DNA of 64,000 nt from Yinghuangia elevatio (GCF_040649515.1 NZ_JBEZFP010000024.1:20565-84564), one strand, 5' to 3'; positions 51,234 to 59,843 are shown, numbered from the stretch's first letter. Notes: generated by a model not told the origin, from the letters alone. Numbers and translations: made by a program.

Positions 51234-52009
51234 ACCGCACCGCCGGGAGCCGCGGGGGCCGCTCCGGGTGCGGTCCCCGGCGGCGCCACCGGGGGTCGGC
51301 GCAGCGCACCGGCCGGCAGAGCCTGCGGCGGGCCGCCAGGTGTGTCGGCACGGGTGTCGGCAGGAGCCGACAGCACCGCCCCGCTGTCCCGCTTCGCGCG
51401 GGCCACCGACTTGGCGCGGTCGGCCCGCGACGAGGACGGCTGCGCGGCGGGGCCGGAGCCCTTCGGCGTGTCGGACCCGCTGCCGTAACGGTCGGCCAGC
51501 GACTCCCCGCCGATCTTCTCCTGGAGCTTGAGGATGCCCTGGAGCAGCGCCTCGGGCCGCGGCGGACAGCCCGGCACGTACACGTCGACGGGGATGATCT
51601 GGTCCACGCCCTTGGTGACGCTGTACGAATCCCAGTAGGGCCCGCCGCAGTTGGCGCACGATCCGAAGGAAATGACGTACTTCGGCTCCGGCATCTGCTC
51701 GTACAACCGCTTGATCGCGGGCGCCATCTTGTCCGTGACGGTCCCCGACACGATCATCAGGTCCGCCTGCCGCGGCCCGGGGGCGAACGGGATGACGCCC
51801 AACCGGATGAAGTCGTGCTTGGCCATCGAGGTCGCGATGAACTCGATCGCGCAGCACGCGAGTCCGAAGTTGAAGACCCAGAGGGAGTAGCGGCGGCCCC
51901 AGTTGAGCAGGAGCCGGACCGGATCGGGCGCCAGCCGCGAGAGCGGGCCGAGCGTGGGGGCCGGAAGGCTCACCGGGCCGGCGCCGGAGGTGCGGCGCGT
52001 CAGGTCCAC
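51230..52009 (-). CDS. nuoB: NADH-quinone oxidoreductase subunit B
   Basis: This 259-residue protein holds the terminal [4Fe-4S] cluster N2. Ligand Cys52 and Cys53 are in LACCAIEFIA, Cys118 in SFGSCANCGG and Cys148 in YVPGCPPRPE, exactly as in the family. The catalytic core ends near residue 175; a further 85 residues are low-complexity, Ala/Pro/Arg-rich. I placed the start at GTG 52009 (VDLTRRTSGAG), overlapping the nuoA stop by ten bases, with GGAAGGG upstream. Confidence 0.94.
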   Translation of the reverse strand: MDLTRRTSGAGPVSLPAPTLGPLSRLAPDPVRLLLNWGRRYSLWVFNFGLACCAIEFIATSMAKHDFIRLGVIPFAPGPRQADLMIVSGTVTDKMAPAIKRLYEQMPEPKYVISFGSCANCGGPYWDSYSVTKGVDQIIPVDVYVPGCPPRPEALLQGILKLQEKIGGESLADRYGSGSDTPKGSGPAAQPSSSRADRAKSVARAKRDSGAVLSAPADTRADTPGGPPQALPAGALRRPPVAPPGTAPGAAPAAPGGAV

Positions 52010-52377
52010 GTCAGAACGCCCTTCCGCCACGCGTACAGGAGCCCGACGGCCAGGAAGCCGACGAACACGAACATCTCGACGAGCGTGGTCGCGCCGAAGC
52101 CCGGGTCGGCGAACACCGTGGCCCACGGGAAGAGGTAGATGGCGTCGACCGCGAAGATCACATAGAGGTACGCGTAGATGTAGTAGCGCACGTGCGTCTG
52201 GGCCCAGCCCTCGCCGACCGGGTCGACACCGCACTCGTAGGTGGTCAGCTTCTCGACGGAGGGAGCGTCCGGTCGCAGCAGCCGGTTGGCGGTGAACGCG
52301 GCGGCGACGAAGCCCGCGCCGACCAGCAGCACCAGCCCGACGAGCGCGTACGTACTGAAGTAGCCGTGTTCGGTCAC
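52000..52377 (-). CDS. nuoA: NADH-quinone oxidoreductase subunit A
   Basis: This 125-residue membrane subunit has three helices with conserved text YECGVDPVGEGWAQTHVRYY, IYAYLYVIFAVDAIYLFPWA and MFVFVGFLAVGLLYAWRKGV. It is the first gene of the operon, starting at GTG 52377 with GAGAGGA upstream. The promoter must lie in 52378-52611, shared with the divergent kinase gene. Confidence 0.95.
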   Translation of the reverse strand: MTEHGYFSTYALVGLVLLVGAGFVAAAFTANRLLRPDAPSVEKLTTYECGVDPVGEGWAQTHVRYYIYAYLYVIFAVDAIYLFPWATVFADPGFGATTLVEMFVFVGFLAVGLLYAWRKGVLTWT

Positions 52378-52496
52378 CCTGGTACGTCCTCTCGCTGCCC
52401 TTCTGTTGCCCCTGTGGCACGGGAGTCTAGGGGGATTGGCCCCGTACTGTCCGCACCGTCCATGCCAGTACTCTGCCGCGCCGCATCCGGTCAGGG

Positions 52497-52512
52497 GTAG
52501 GGACAGCCCTAC
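52497..52512. promoter_or_regulatory. GTAGGG-ACAG-CCCTAC operator candidate
   Basis: Perfect 6-bp inverted arms flank ACAG, 100 bp upstream of the kinase gene and 120 bp upstream of nuoA. It is near-identical in design to 18225-18242. A weaker relative lies at 54114-54126 upstream of the response regulator gene. The divergent 52378-52611 region otherwise contains no gene. Confidence 0.6.
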
Positions 52513-52611
52513 TACGAAGACACCGACGCGCGCCATGGGACCGGCGCGTGCCGCGGGCGACAGTGGTACTGCAAGGATCGAGCCCAGACCCCCCGAGCGA
52601 GGACCGCCCCG

Positions 52612-53943
52612 ATGTCGACTGCAGGAATCACCGTGCCCGGCGCGGAGCCCCGCGTGCCGGTGTCCCGTCCGAGCTTCTGGCGTGCGCCGATCAGTGCGCG
52701 CACGTGGGGCGAGACCATGCACCTCACGCTGAACTTCTTCGTGGGCCTGCTCGGGTTCATCTACGTCACCGTCTTCATCGTGCTCGGCATCGGCCTCACC
52801 CCGCTCTTCCTGATGGGCCTGCCGCTGATCGCCGGGATCGTCGTCTCGTGCCGCGGCTGGGGTTCGATGGAACGCGCCCGGGCCCGCCTGCTGATGGACG
52901 AGGTCGTCCGCAAGCCCGCGAAGTTCCGGCAGAAGACGCCGGGGTTCACCGGATGGGTGAAGAGCGGTTGCGCGGACGGGACGGGCTGGCGCGGTGCGCT
53001 GTACCTGTTCCTGATGCTGCCGTGGGGCATCTTCACGTTCACGATGGCGATCACGCTGTGGTCCGCGACGCTGGTGACGCTCACGTACCCGTTCACCCAG
53101 CCGCTGTTCCGGCTGGCCGACCAGCCGGGCGCGCAACTGTCCGGCGACGGCCCGAAGGCGCCGGGCGACGACTTCTACCTGACCGGCCCGCTGTGGGTGA
53201 CCGCGACCGTCCTCGTCGGCGTCGTGCTGCTGTTCCTGACCCCGCAGCTCATCCGCGGCCTCGCGGCGGTGGACCGGGCGATGGTGCGCGGCCTGCTCGG
53301 CCCGGCGTTCCTGTCCAAGCAGGTCGAGGAACTCACCGTCAGCCGGGCCGCGTCCGTCGACACGGCGGCCTCGGACATGCGGCGCATCGAGCGCGACCTG
53401 CACGACGGCGCGCAGGCCCGGCTGGTGTCGCTGGCGATGGACCTGGGCCTGGCGAAGGAGAAGATGGACTCCGACCCGGAGTCCGCGCAGCGCATGGTGG
53501 TCGACGCGCACAACGAGGTGAAGCTCGCGCTGCGCGAGCTACGGGACCTGGCCCGCGGCATCCACCCCGCGGTGCTGACCGACCGCGGCCTGGACGCGGC
53601 CCTGTCCGCGGTCGCCGCGAAGTGCACGGTGCCGGTCGCGGTCACGGTCGACCTGCCGCGGCGCCCGAGCGCGCCGGTCGAGCAGGTGGCGTACTACACG
53701 GTGAGCGAGTTGCTCACCAACGTCTCCAAGCACAGCGGCGCCGACTCGGCGTCGGTGACGGTACGCGCGGACGGCGACCGCATCGTCGCCGTGGTCGCCG
53801 ACAACGGCCGCGGCGGCGCGAACCCGGCCCACGGCACCGGCATCGCGGGCCTGATGGAGCGCGTGCGCGGCGTCGACGGGACGCTCAAGGTCGACAGCCC
53901 CGCGGGCCGCGGTACGACGGTGACCCTCACGCTCCCCTACTGA
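52612..53943 (+). CDS. Sensor histidine kinase with four-helix membrane sensor
   Basis: This 443-residue kinase has membrane helices in two pairs (about 38-80 and 125-215) of the small multi-pass sensor type found in actinomycete NarL kinases. The HisKA_3 helix has RRIERDLHDGAQARLVSLAM (His264) and the HATPase domain has AYYTVSELLTNVSKHSGA, DNGRGGANPAHGTGIAG. The ligand is unknown. The ATG at 52612 has GAGCGAGGA upstream. It diverges from nuoA; the response regulator follows after 231 bp and a hairpin. The neighbour kor and nuo genes hint that it senses a redox or respiratory signal, which is inference only. Confidence 0.92.
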   Translation: MSTAGITVPGAEPRVPVSRPSFWRAPISARTWGETMHLTLNFFVGLLGFIYVTVFIVLGIGLTPLFLMGLPLIAGIVVSCRGWGSMERARARLLMDEVVRKPAKFRQKTPGFTGWVKSGCADGTGWRGALYLFLMLPWGIFTFTMAITLWSATLVTLTYPFTQPLFRLADQPGAQLSGDGPKAPGDDFYLTGPLWVTATVLVGVVLLFLTPQLIRGLAAVDRAMVRGLLGPAFLSKQVEELTVSRAASVDTAASDMRRIERDLHDGAQARLVSLAMDLGLAKEKMDSDPESAQRMVVDAHNEVKLALRELRDLARGIHPAVLTDRGLDAALSAVAAKCTVPVAVTVDLPRRPSAPVEQVAYYTVSELLTNVSKHSGADSASVTVRADGDRIVAVVADNGRGGANPAHGTGIAGLMERVRGVDGTLKVDSPAGRGTTVTLTLPY

Positions 53944-54033
53944 GACCGCCCGCACTGCGTCCGCCCAGGGCCCGCCCGCACCCCGCAGCGACCCCGCACT
54001 GCCCCCGTACCGACCCCTGCCGACCGCTACCCC

Positions 54034-54060
54034 CGCCGCCCGGGCCCCGCCCGGGCGGCG
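54034..54060. terminator. Hairpin after the kinase gene
   Basis: Perfect 12-bp arms at 54034-54045 and 54049-54060 around a three-base loop, 90 bp past the kinase stop. It could end the kinase message and suggests that the response regulator gene also has its own promoter. Confidence 0.55.
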
Positions 54061-54113
54061 TCGCGGAATCCGGCTACTCGACCCGGGGCTGTGCTCCGCA
54101 CGGTCGTCCATCC

Positions 54114-54126
54114 GGGAGACTGTCCC
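54114..54126. promoter_or_regulatory. Degenerate GGGACAG-type site upstream of the response regulator
   Basis: GGGAGACTGTCCC reads GGGACAGTCTCCC on the other strand, with GGGA/TCCC arms. It shares the GGGACAG core of 52497-52512 and lies 48 bp upstream of the response regulator start codon. Confidence 0.4.
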
Positions 54127-54174
54127 TGTCGGGGCACCACGCCCCGGCTGCCGTGATGGAGGCTGGGGAGCGCC

Positions 54175-54819
54175 GTGCGCGTCGTGATCGCTGAGGATTC
54201 CGTACTGCTGAGGGACGGTCTGAACCGGCTTCTGGTGGACCGGGGCCACGAGGTCGTGGCCGCGGTCGACGACGCCGAGCAGTTGCTCGCGGTCGCCGCC
54301 GAACTGCGGCCCGACGTGTGCGTGGTCGACGTGCGCATGCCGCCGACGTTCACCGACGAGGGCATCCGGGCGGCGGTGCGGATGCGCCAGCAGCTTCCCG
54401 AGATCGGCGTGCTGATCCTGTCCCAGGCCGTCGAGGAGCAGTACGCGACGGAACTGCTGGCCGGCAGCACCAGCGGCGTGGGCTACCTCCTGAAGGACCG
54501 GGTAGCGGATGTGGGTGACTTCGTGGACGCCGTGGTGCGGGTCGCCAAGGGCGGAACCGCGCTGGACCCCGAGGTCGTCTCCCAGTTGTTGGGTCGTAGC
54601 CGCAAACAAAACGTTCTGGTCACCCTGACGCCGAGGGAGCGGGAGGTGCTGGGCTACATGGCCGAAGGGCGCACCAACACCGCCATCGCGCAGGCGATGG
54701 TCGTCTCCGACGGAGCGGTCGAAAAACACGTCAGCAACATCTTCGGAAAGCTCGGGCTGGCACCCAGTGAGACCGATCACAGAAGGGTCCTGGCGGTACT
54801 CGCCTATCTCGGATCCTGA
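54175..54819 (+). CDS. NarL/LuxR-family response regulator
   Basis: This 214-residue regulator has receiver Asp52 in VVDVRMPPTFTDEG, acidic residues ED at 7-8, and a LuxR helix-turn-helix at about 148-205: LTPREREVLGYMAEGRTNTA, GAVEKHVSNIFGKLGL. It is the partner of the kinase encoded upstream. The GTG start at 54175 (VRVVIAEDSVLL) was chosen because it begins at the first receiver strand. Its sequence closely parallels the regulator at 37829-38476. It probably binds the GGGACAG sites around 52497 and 54114; this is inference. Confidence 0.94.
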   Translation: MRVVIAEDSVLLRDGLNRLLVDRGHEVVAAVDDAEQLLAVAAELRPDVCVVDVRMPPTFTDEGIRAAVRMRQQLPEIGVLILSQAVEEQYATELLAGSTSGVGYLLKDRVADVGDFVDAVVRVAKGGTALDPEVVSQLLGRSRKQNVLVTLTPREREVLGYMAEGRTNTAIAQAMVVSDGAVEKHVSNIFGKLGLAPSETDHRRVLAVLAYLGS

Positions 54820-55066
54820 CACTCTGGTGAACGGATTACCGGACCCATGCCATCATCCCCGCGATCGGAGGCTGGGCCGTCGTGGGCCTGGTTCCACTCT
54901 GGAAAACGGACAAAATCCGACATACAGGGTGATATTCCGCATCGAATCGCTCCCGTGCACCACCCGGGGTCCGCTCAGGCCCCTTCTTGTACAGCCGTAC
55001 GATGAAACTGCGACATCCGCGCGGTGCGCGGACGACTCTGCCGCAGCGCCGAGGAGGTCCTAAAAA

Positions 55067-56929
55067 GTGACCAAACAGGTCAAGCAGATCGACCGGGTAG
55101 TCATCCGGTTCGCGGGCGATTCCGGTGACGGAATGCAGTTGACCGGAGACCGTTTCACCTCCGAAACGGCCAGCTTCGGCAACGACCTGTCGACTCTGCC
55201 CAATTTCCCCGCCGAGATCCGGGCCCCTGCCGGAACCCTGCCGGGTGTCTCCAGCTTCCAACTCCATTTCGCCGACCACGACATCCTGACGCCGGGCGAC
55301 GCCCCGACGGTCCTCGTCGCGATGAACCCCGCCGCCCTCAAGGCGAACATCCGCGACCTGCCGCGCGGCGCGGAGATCATCGTCAACACCGACGAGTTCT
55401 CCAAGCGCGCGATGGCCAAGGTCGGGTACGCGACGAACCCGCTCGAAGACGGTTCGCTGGACGCGTACAACATCCACGCCGTGCCGCTCACGACGCTCAC
55501 GGTCGACTCGCTCGCCGACTTCGACATCTCGAAGAAGGACGCGGAGCGCGCCAAGAACATGTTCGCGCTCGGCCTGCTCTCGTGGCTGTACCACCGGCCG
55601 ACCGAGTCGACCGTCGCGTTCCTCAAGAAGAAGTTCGCCAAGCTGCCGGTCATCGCCGAGGCCAACGTCGCGGCGTTCAAGGCCGGGTGGAACTTCGGCG
55701 AGACCACCGAGGGCTTCGCGGTCTCGTACGAGATCGCCCCCGCCAAGCTGCCGTCCGGCACGTACCGCAACATCACCGGCAACCTGGCCCTGTCGTACGG
55801 CCTGGTCGCCGCCGGACAGCGCGCCGAGCTGCCGATCTACCTGGGCTCGTACCCGATCACCCCGGCCTCGGACATCCTGCACGAGCTGGCCAAGCACAAG
55901 AACTTCAACGTGCGCACCTTCCAGGCCGAGGACGAGATCGCCGGCATCGGCGCCGCCCTCGGCGCGTCGTTCGGCGGCGCGCTCGGCGTCACCACGACGT
56001 CCGGCCCGGGTGTCGCCCTCAAGTCCGAGGCGATCGGCCTCGCGGTGTCGCTCGAACTGCCGCTGCTCATCGTGGACGTGCAGCGCGGCGGCCCCTCGAC
56101 CGGCCTGCCCACCAAGACCGAGCAGTCCGACCTGCTCCAGGCGATGTTCGGCCGCAACGGCGAGGCCCCCGTGCCGATCGTCGCGCCGCGCACCGCCGGG
56201 GACTGCTTCGACGCCGCGATCGAGGCGGCCCGGATCGCGCTCAAGTACCGCACGCCGGTTTTCCTGCTGTCCGACGGCTACCTCGCGAACGGCTCCGAGC
56301 CGTGGCGCATCCCGGCCGTGGACGACCTGCCGGACCTGCGCGTCGAGTTCGCCACCGAGCCGAACCACGAGCTGGAGGACGGCAGCAAGGTCTTCTGGCC
56401 GTACAAGCGCGACCCCGAGACGCTGGCGCGTCCGTGGGCCGTGCCCGGCACCGCCGGCCTCGAGCACCGCATCGGCGGCATCGAGAAGGCCGACGGCAGC
56501 GGCACCATCAACTACGAGCCGGCCAACCACGACTTCATGGTCCGCATCCGGCAGGCCAAGGTCGACGGCATCGCGAAGGACATCGAGCCGCTGTGGCTCG
56601 ACGACCCGACCGACGACGCGAAGGTGCTGGTCGTCGGCTGGGGCTCCACCTACGGCCCCATCGCGGCCGGTGTGCGGCGCGTGCGCGGCCAGGGCGGCAA
56701 GGTCGCCCAGGCGCACTTCCGCCACCTCAACCCCTTCCCCGCGAACACCGCCGAGGTGCTGGGGAAGTACGACAAGGTGATCGTCCCCGAGATGAACCTG
56801 GGGCAGCTCGCTCTGCTGCTGCGCGGGAAGTACCTCGTCGACGCCATCGCGTACAACCAGGTCCGCGGCCTCCCGTTCAAGGCCGAGGAGCTGGCCCACG
56901 TGATCCAGGAGGTCATCGAAAGTGTCTGA
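55067..56929 (+). CDS. korA: 2-oxoacid:ferredoxin oxidoreductase subunit alpha (gamma-alpha fusion)
   Basis: This 620-residue subunit combines an N-terminal gamma-type domain (about 1-195; RFAGDSGDGMQLTGDRFTSE) with the pyrimidine-binding alpha domain (from about 210; YLGSYPITPASDILHELAKH and FQAEDEIAGIGAALGASFGG). With KorB it oxidises a 2-oxoacid (2-oxoglutarate or pyruvate type) to acyl-CoA, CO2 and reduced ferredoxin in the cytosol. The GTG start follows a strong GAGGAGG. It overlaps korB by eight bases. The substrate cannot be fixed by eye; 2-oxoglutarate is the usual assignment in actinomycetes. Confidence 0.93.
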   Translation: MTKQVKQIDRVVIRFAGDSGDGMQLTGDRFTSETASFGNDLSTLPNFPAEIRAPAGTLPGVSSFQLHFADHDILTPGDAPTVLVAMNPAALKANIRDLPRGAEIIVNTDEFSKRAMAKVGYATNPLEDGSLDAYNIHAVPLTTLTVDSLADFDISKKDAERAKNMFALGLLSWLYHRPTESTVAFLKKKFAKLPVIAEANVAAFKAGWNFGETTEGFAVSYEIAPAKLPSGTYRNITGNLALSYGLVAAGQRAELPIYLGSYPITPASDILHELAKHKNFNVRTFQAEDEIAGIGAALGASFGGALGVTTTSGPGVALKSEAIGLAVSLELPLLIVDVQRGGPSTGLPTKTEQSDLLQAMFGRNGEAPVPIVAPRTAGDCFDAAIEAARIALKYRTPVFLLSDGYLANGSEPWRIPAVDDLPDLRVEFATEPNHELEDGSKVFWPYKRDPETLARPWAVPGTAGLEHRIGGIEKADGSGTINYEPANHDFMVRIRQAKVDGIAKDIEPLWLDDPTDDAKVLVVGWGSTYGPIAAGVRRVRGQGGKVAQAHFRHLNPFPANTAEVLGKYDKVIVPEMNLGQLALLLRGKYLVDAIAYNQVRGLPFKAEELAHVIQEVIESV

Positions 56930-58031
56930 GGCAACGCACGGGGGCGCAGCGGCCAACGGCGCCAACGGCTCGAACGGTCACGGGAGCGGCCTCCCGTCGC
57001 TGACCCTGGTCCCCAAGACCGACACCAAGCAGTCCATGAAGGACTTCAAGTCCGACCAGGAAGTGCGCTGGTGCCCCGGTTGCGGTGACTACGCGATCCT
57101 CGCGGCGGTGCAGGGCTTCCTGCCCGAGCTGCAGCTCCGCAAGGAGAACATCGTGTGGATCTCGGGCATCGGCTGCTCCAGCCGGTTCCCGTACTACATG
57201 AACACGTTCGGCATGCACTCGATCCACGGGCGCGCCCCGGCCATCGCGACCGGCCTGGCGACGTCGCGGCAGGACCTGAGCGTCTGGGTGGTCACCGGCG
57301 ACGGCGACGCGCTGTCGATCGGCGGCAACCACCTGATCCACGCGCTGCGCCGCAACGTCAACCTCAAGATCCTGCTGTTCAACAACCGGATCTACGGTCT
57401 GACCAAGGGCCAGTACTCGCCGACCTCCGAGTCCGGCAAGATCACCAAGTCCACCCCGCTCGGTTCGCTGGACCACCCGTTCAACCCGATCAGCGTCGCG
57501 ATCGGCGCGGAGGCGACCTTCGTCGCGCGCACGATCGACTCCGACCGCAAGCACCTCACCTCGGTGCTGCGCGAGGCGGCGGCGCACCCGGGCACCGCGC
57601 TGGTGGAGATCTACCAGAACTGCAACATCTTCAACGACGGCGCGTTCGAACAGCTCAAGGACCCGGACCTGCGGGACGACGTCACCATCCGGCTGGAGCA
57701 CGGGCAGCCCATCAAGTTCGGCAAGGACCTGCAGTTCGGGGTCGTGCGCGGTGCGGCGGGCTCGCTGGACGTCGCCGAGGTCGCGAAGGTCGGCGAGGAC
57801 GCGCTCGTGGTGCACGACGCGCACGCCGACAACCCCGAACTCGCGTTCGCGCTCTCCCGGCTGGGCGACCTGACCAGCAACCACCACACCCCGATCGGCG
57901 TGTTCCGCAACGTCGACCGCCCGGTGTACGACACCCTGATGGCCGAGCAGGTGGCCGCCGACACCGCGACCCGCGGCAACGGCGACCTCGCCTCGCTCAT
58001 CGCGGGCAACGACACCTGGACCATTCTCTGA
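56922..58031 (+). CDS. korB: 2-oxoacid:ferredoxin oxidoreductase subunit beta
   Basis: This 369-residue subunit binds thiamine diphosphate and one [4Fe-4S] cluster. TPP-binding text is VVTGDGDALSIGGNHLIHAL, LKILLFNNRIYGLTKGQYSP. Cluster Cys candidates are Cys51, Cys54 (RWCPGCGDY), Cys85 (SGIGCSSRF) and a later Cys in YQNCNIFND. The first 35 residues are Gly/Ala/Asn-rich and variable. Start is the ATG-equivalent GTG 56922, overlapping korA. A strong terminator follows the stop. Reduced ferredoxin from this enzyme could feed the NADH-module-less complex I encoded next door. Confidence 0.94.
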   Translation: MSEATHGGAAANGANGSNGHGSGLPSLTLVPKTDTKQSMKDFKSDQEVRWCPGCGDYAILAAVQGFLPELQLRKENIVWISGIGCSSRFPYYMNTFGMHSIHGRAPAIATGLATSRQDLSVWVVTGDGDALSIGGNHLIHALRRNVNLKILLFNNRIYGLTKGQYSPTSESGKITKSTPLGSLDHPFNPISVAIGAEATFVARTIDSDRKHLTSVLREAAAHPGTALVEIYQNCNIFNDGAFEQLKDPDLRDDVTIRLEHGQPIKFGKDLQFGVVRGAAGSLDVAEVAKVGEDALVVHDAHADNPELAFALSRLGDLTSNHHTPIGVFRNVDRPVYDTLMAEQVAADTATRGNGDLASLIAGNDTWTIL

Positions 58032-58050
58032 CGGTCCGTCATAGTGCGGT

Positions 58051-58083
58051 ACGAGGCCCCGGCATCCTTCGCCGGGGCCTCGT
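58051..58083 (+). terminator. Terminator of korAB
   Basis: Perfect 13-bp arms at 58051-58063 and 58071-58083 around a seven-base loop, 19 bp past the korB stop. There is no strong T-tract. It ends the kor operon. Confidence 0.85.
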
Positions 58084-58123
58084 CCGTTTCCGGGGACGGG
58101 GCGCGGCGTGACGCGGGCGGATC

Positions 58124-58196
58124 GCGGCACAGGCGGATCGCGGCACAGACGGGCTGCGGCACGAGTCCGATTGCGGCACGGAGTGGCGTGCGGCAC
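58124..58196. repeat. Five GCGGCAC repeats at 16-17 bp spacing
   Basis: GCGGCAC begins at 58124, 58140, 58156, 58173 and 58190. The array ends about 57 bp upstream of the GAF-ANTAR start. The preceding base pattern GGCGGATC recurs with the first two copies. It may be a binding array or a structured leader. Confidence 0.6.
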
Positions 58197-58253
58197 AGGT
58201 CGATTGACGCAAGCCGCTCCGTGCGGCGCCGCCGTACGCCTACCGTGGTGAGG

Positions 58254-58985
58254 GTGACCACGATTCACGAATCGGACGCCCTCGTCCGCGCCGACGCGAT
58301 CCGCCGGTGGGAGATCCGCGACATCCCACCCGACTGCTACCACGAGATCGCGGCGCTGGCCGCACGGCTGTTCGCGGTGCCGTTCAGCGTGGTCACGGTC
58401 ATCGACGAGAACGACATCTGGTTCCACGGACGCTACGGACTCGACCTGCCCGGCGTCCCGATCGGGCCCGGCCTGTGCCACGTCGTGGTCGAGACCGGCA
58501 AGCCGCACGGCCTCGCCGACGCGTCGCGCGACCCCCTCGCGTGTTCGAACCCGCTGGTGGCCGGGGAGTTCGGGCTGCGCTTCTACCTCGGCGTACCGCT
58601 GCACACGGCGGACGGCCACAACGTCGGCTCGCTCGCCGTCTTCGACCAGGCGCCGCGCCCCGTGCCGCATGACCGCGTCGACGTCCTCGAAGGCCTCGCG
58701 GGGCTGGTGGTACGCGAGTTCGAACTCCGCCTCGCGGCCCGCGCCGCCGTCGCCCAGGAACGCGAGGAACGCCTCGCCGCCGTGGACCGCACGGCCGACC
58801 TGGAGAACGCCCTCGGCACGCACGGCACCATCGGGCAGGCGATGGGCATCCTGATGGCGCAGCGCCGCATCGACTCCCACGAGGCCTTCGCCGCCCTGCG
58901 CCGGGTGTCGCAGAACCACAACGTCAAACTCGCGGACGTGGCCCGCAAGTTGGTGGCCGACGTCGAACGCCAGGTACGCGGGTGA
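58254..58985 (+). CDS. GAF and ANTAR domain protein (putative RNA-binding antiterminator)
   Basis: This 243-residue protein has a GAF domain at about 25-165 (FSVVTVIDENDIWFHGRYGL, GLCHVVVETGKPHGLADASR, RFYLGVPLHTADGHNVGSLA) and a C-terminal ANTAR domain at about 185-240 (LGTHGTIGQAMGILMAQRRI and FAALRRVSQNHNVKLADVAR). ANTAR proteins bind paired hairpins in nascent RNA and prevent termination. Three GTGs compete as start (58245, 58248, 58254); the last puts the GAF domain closest to the usual position. The target RNA is not known; the array upstream could matter for its own control. Confidence 0.9.
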   Translation: MTTIHESDALVRADAIRRWEIRDIPPDCYHEIAALAARLFAVPFSVVTVIDENDIWFHGRYGLDLPGVPIGPGLCHVVVETGKPHGLADASRDPLACSNPLVAGEFGLRFYLGVPLHTADGHNVGSLAVFDQAPRPVPHDRVDVLEGLAGLVVREFELRLAARAAVAQEREERLAAVDRTADLENALGTHGTIGQAMGILMAQRRIDSHEAFAALRRVSQNHNVKLADVARKLVADVERQVRG

Positions 58986-59102
58986 ACGTACTCGGGTGAA
59001 CGTGCCCGGGCGAACGCGGCCGACCGCACGGACGCGGACGGACGCGCGCACGTGGTCCCATGCGGCCGTACCTGCGCGGCCGACCGAGGGTCCCCGGGAG
59101 TG

Positions 59103-59657
59103 TCAGACGACGCCGCGCACGCGTCTGCGCACCACCGTCGCGACCCACTCGCTGAGCAGCTCGTCCAGGTCCGACGCCGGGGACAGCGGGCCCGGCACCG
59201 TCGAGTAGACGACCACGGCCAGGCTGAAGCGCGGGCGGCACAGTGCCGCCGCGGCACACGAGCGCACGCCGCGCACCCGCAGTTCGCGGGCGGCCTCGGG
59301 CCACCGTGCCTCGCGTTCCAGGTCCGGCAGTTGCACCATGCCGCCACTGCGCAGCACGTCGGCGACCGGCCCCGGCCGGTCGTCGTGCGCGCCCACCACC
59401 TCGCTGAGCCCGATGTCGGTGGACACCTCGGCCAACAGCGCGTCCTCGCGCCAGAAGGCCAGCGTCACGTCGCACGCCCCGGCAACCCTCCGCAGGGCCA
59501 ACTCCCCGACGGCCGCCAGGAGGTCGGCGGCGTCCAAGGTCCGCGGGCGCGTGTCGCGCACGGGGTAGGCGATCACCGCGTCGCGCCCGAGGTCGAACGG
59601 GCGGGTGCAGAACGCGTCGTTACCGGACGGGCCGGTGCGGAACGGGTCGGATGTCAT
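59103..59657 (-). CDS. GAF-like domain protein
   Basis: This 184-residue cytosolic protein looks like a degenerate GAF domain: RRVAGACDVTLAFWREDALL, VVGAHDDRPGPVADVLRSGG, VRSCAAAALCRPRFSLAVVV. No output domain is attached. ATG 59657 is the start; an upstream ribosome site is weak. It lies next to, and convergent with, the GAF-ANTAR gene, so the pair may be functionally linked, though nothing proves it. A paralogous origin is possible. Three GGGTGAACG-like repeats (58980, 58994, 59008; 14-bp period) lie in the gap between them. Confidence 0.7.
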   Translation of the reverse strand: MTSDPFRTGPSGNDAFCTRPFDLGRDAVIAYPVRDTRPRTLDAADLLAAVGELALRRVAGACDVTLAFWREDALLAEVSTDIGLSEVVGAHDDRPGPVADVLRSGGMVQLPDLEREARWPEAARELRVRGVRSCAAAALCRPRFSLAVVVYSTVPGPLSPASDLDELLSEWVATVVRRRVRGVV

Positions 59658-59843
59658 GACCCCACCTAGGGAGAGTGGGCAACGCCGTGGGCCGGAGCAC
59701 CATCACGCCTGCGGGCCGTGACGATGGCGCCGGTTGCGGCTGACTGTCCAACCGGTTCAAGCCTACGACTTCAGGGCCCACCGGGCGTAGTTTGCGGCAG
59801 AGTTCGGTCGAACAGTGCGCGGGGAGCCGACTGGCGGGCACCG

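Noticed and set aside
50232..52009. A hidden nuoD between nuoC and nuoH or fused to nuoC
   Set aside because: nuoC overlaps nuoH by four bases, and the tail of nuoC is low-complexity Pro/Ala/Glu/Thr sequence, not a NuoD domain.
54820..55066. A riboswitch upstream of korA
   Set aside because: I found no recognisable conserved core such as a TPP THI box (CTGAGA); only an AT-richer promoter-like stretch is visible.
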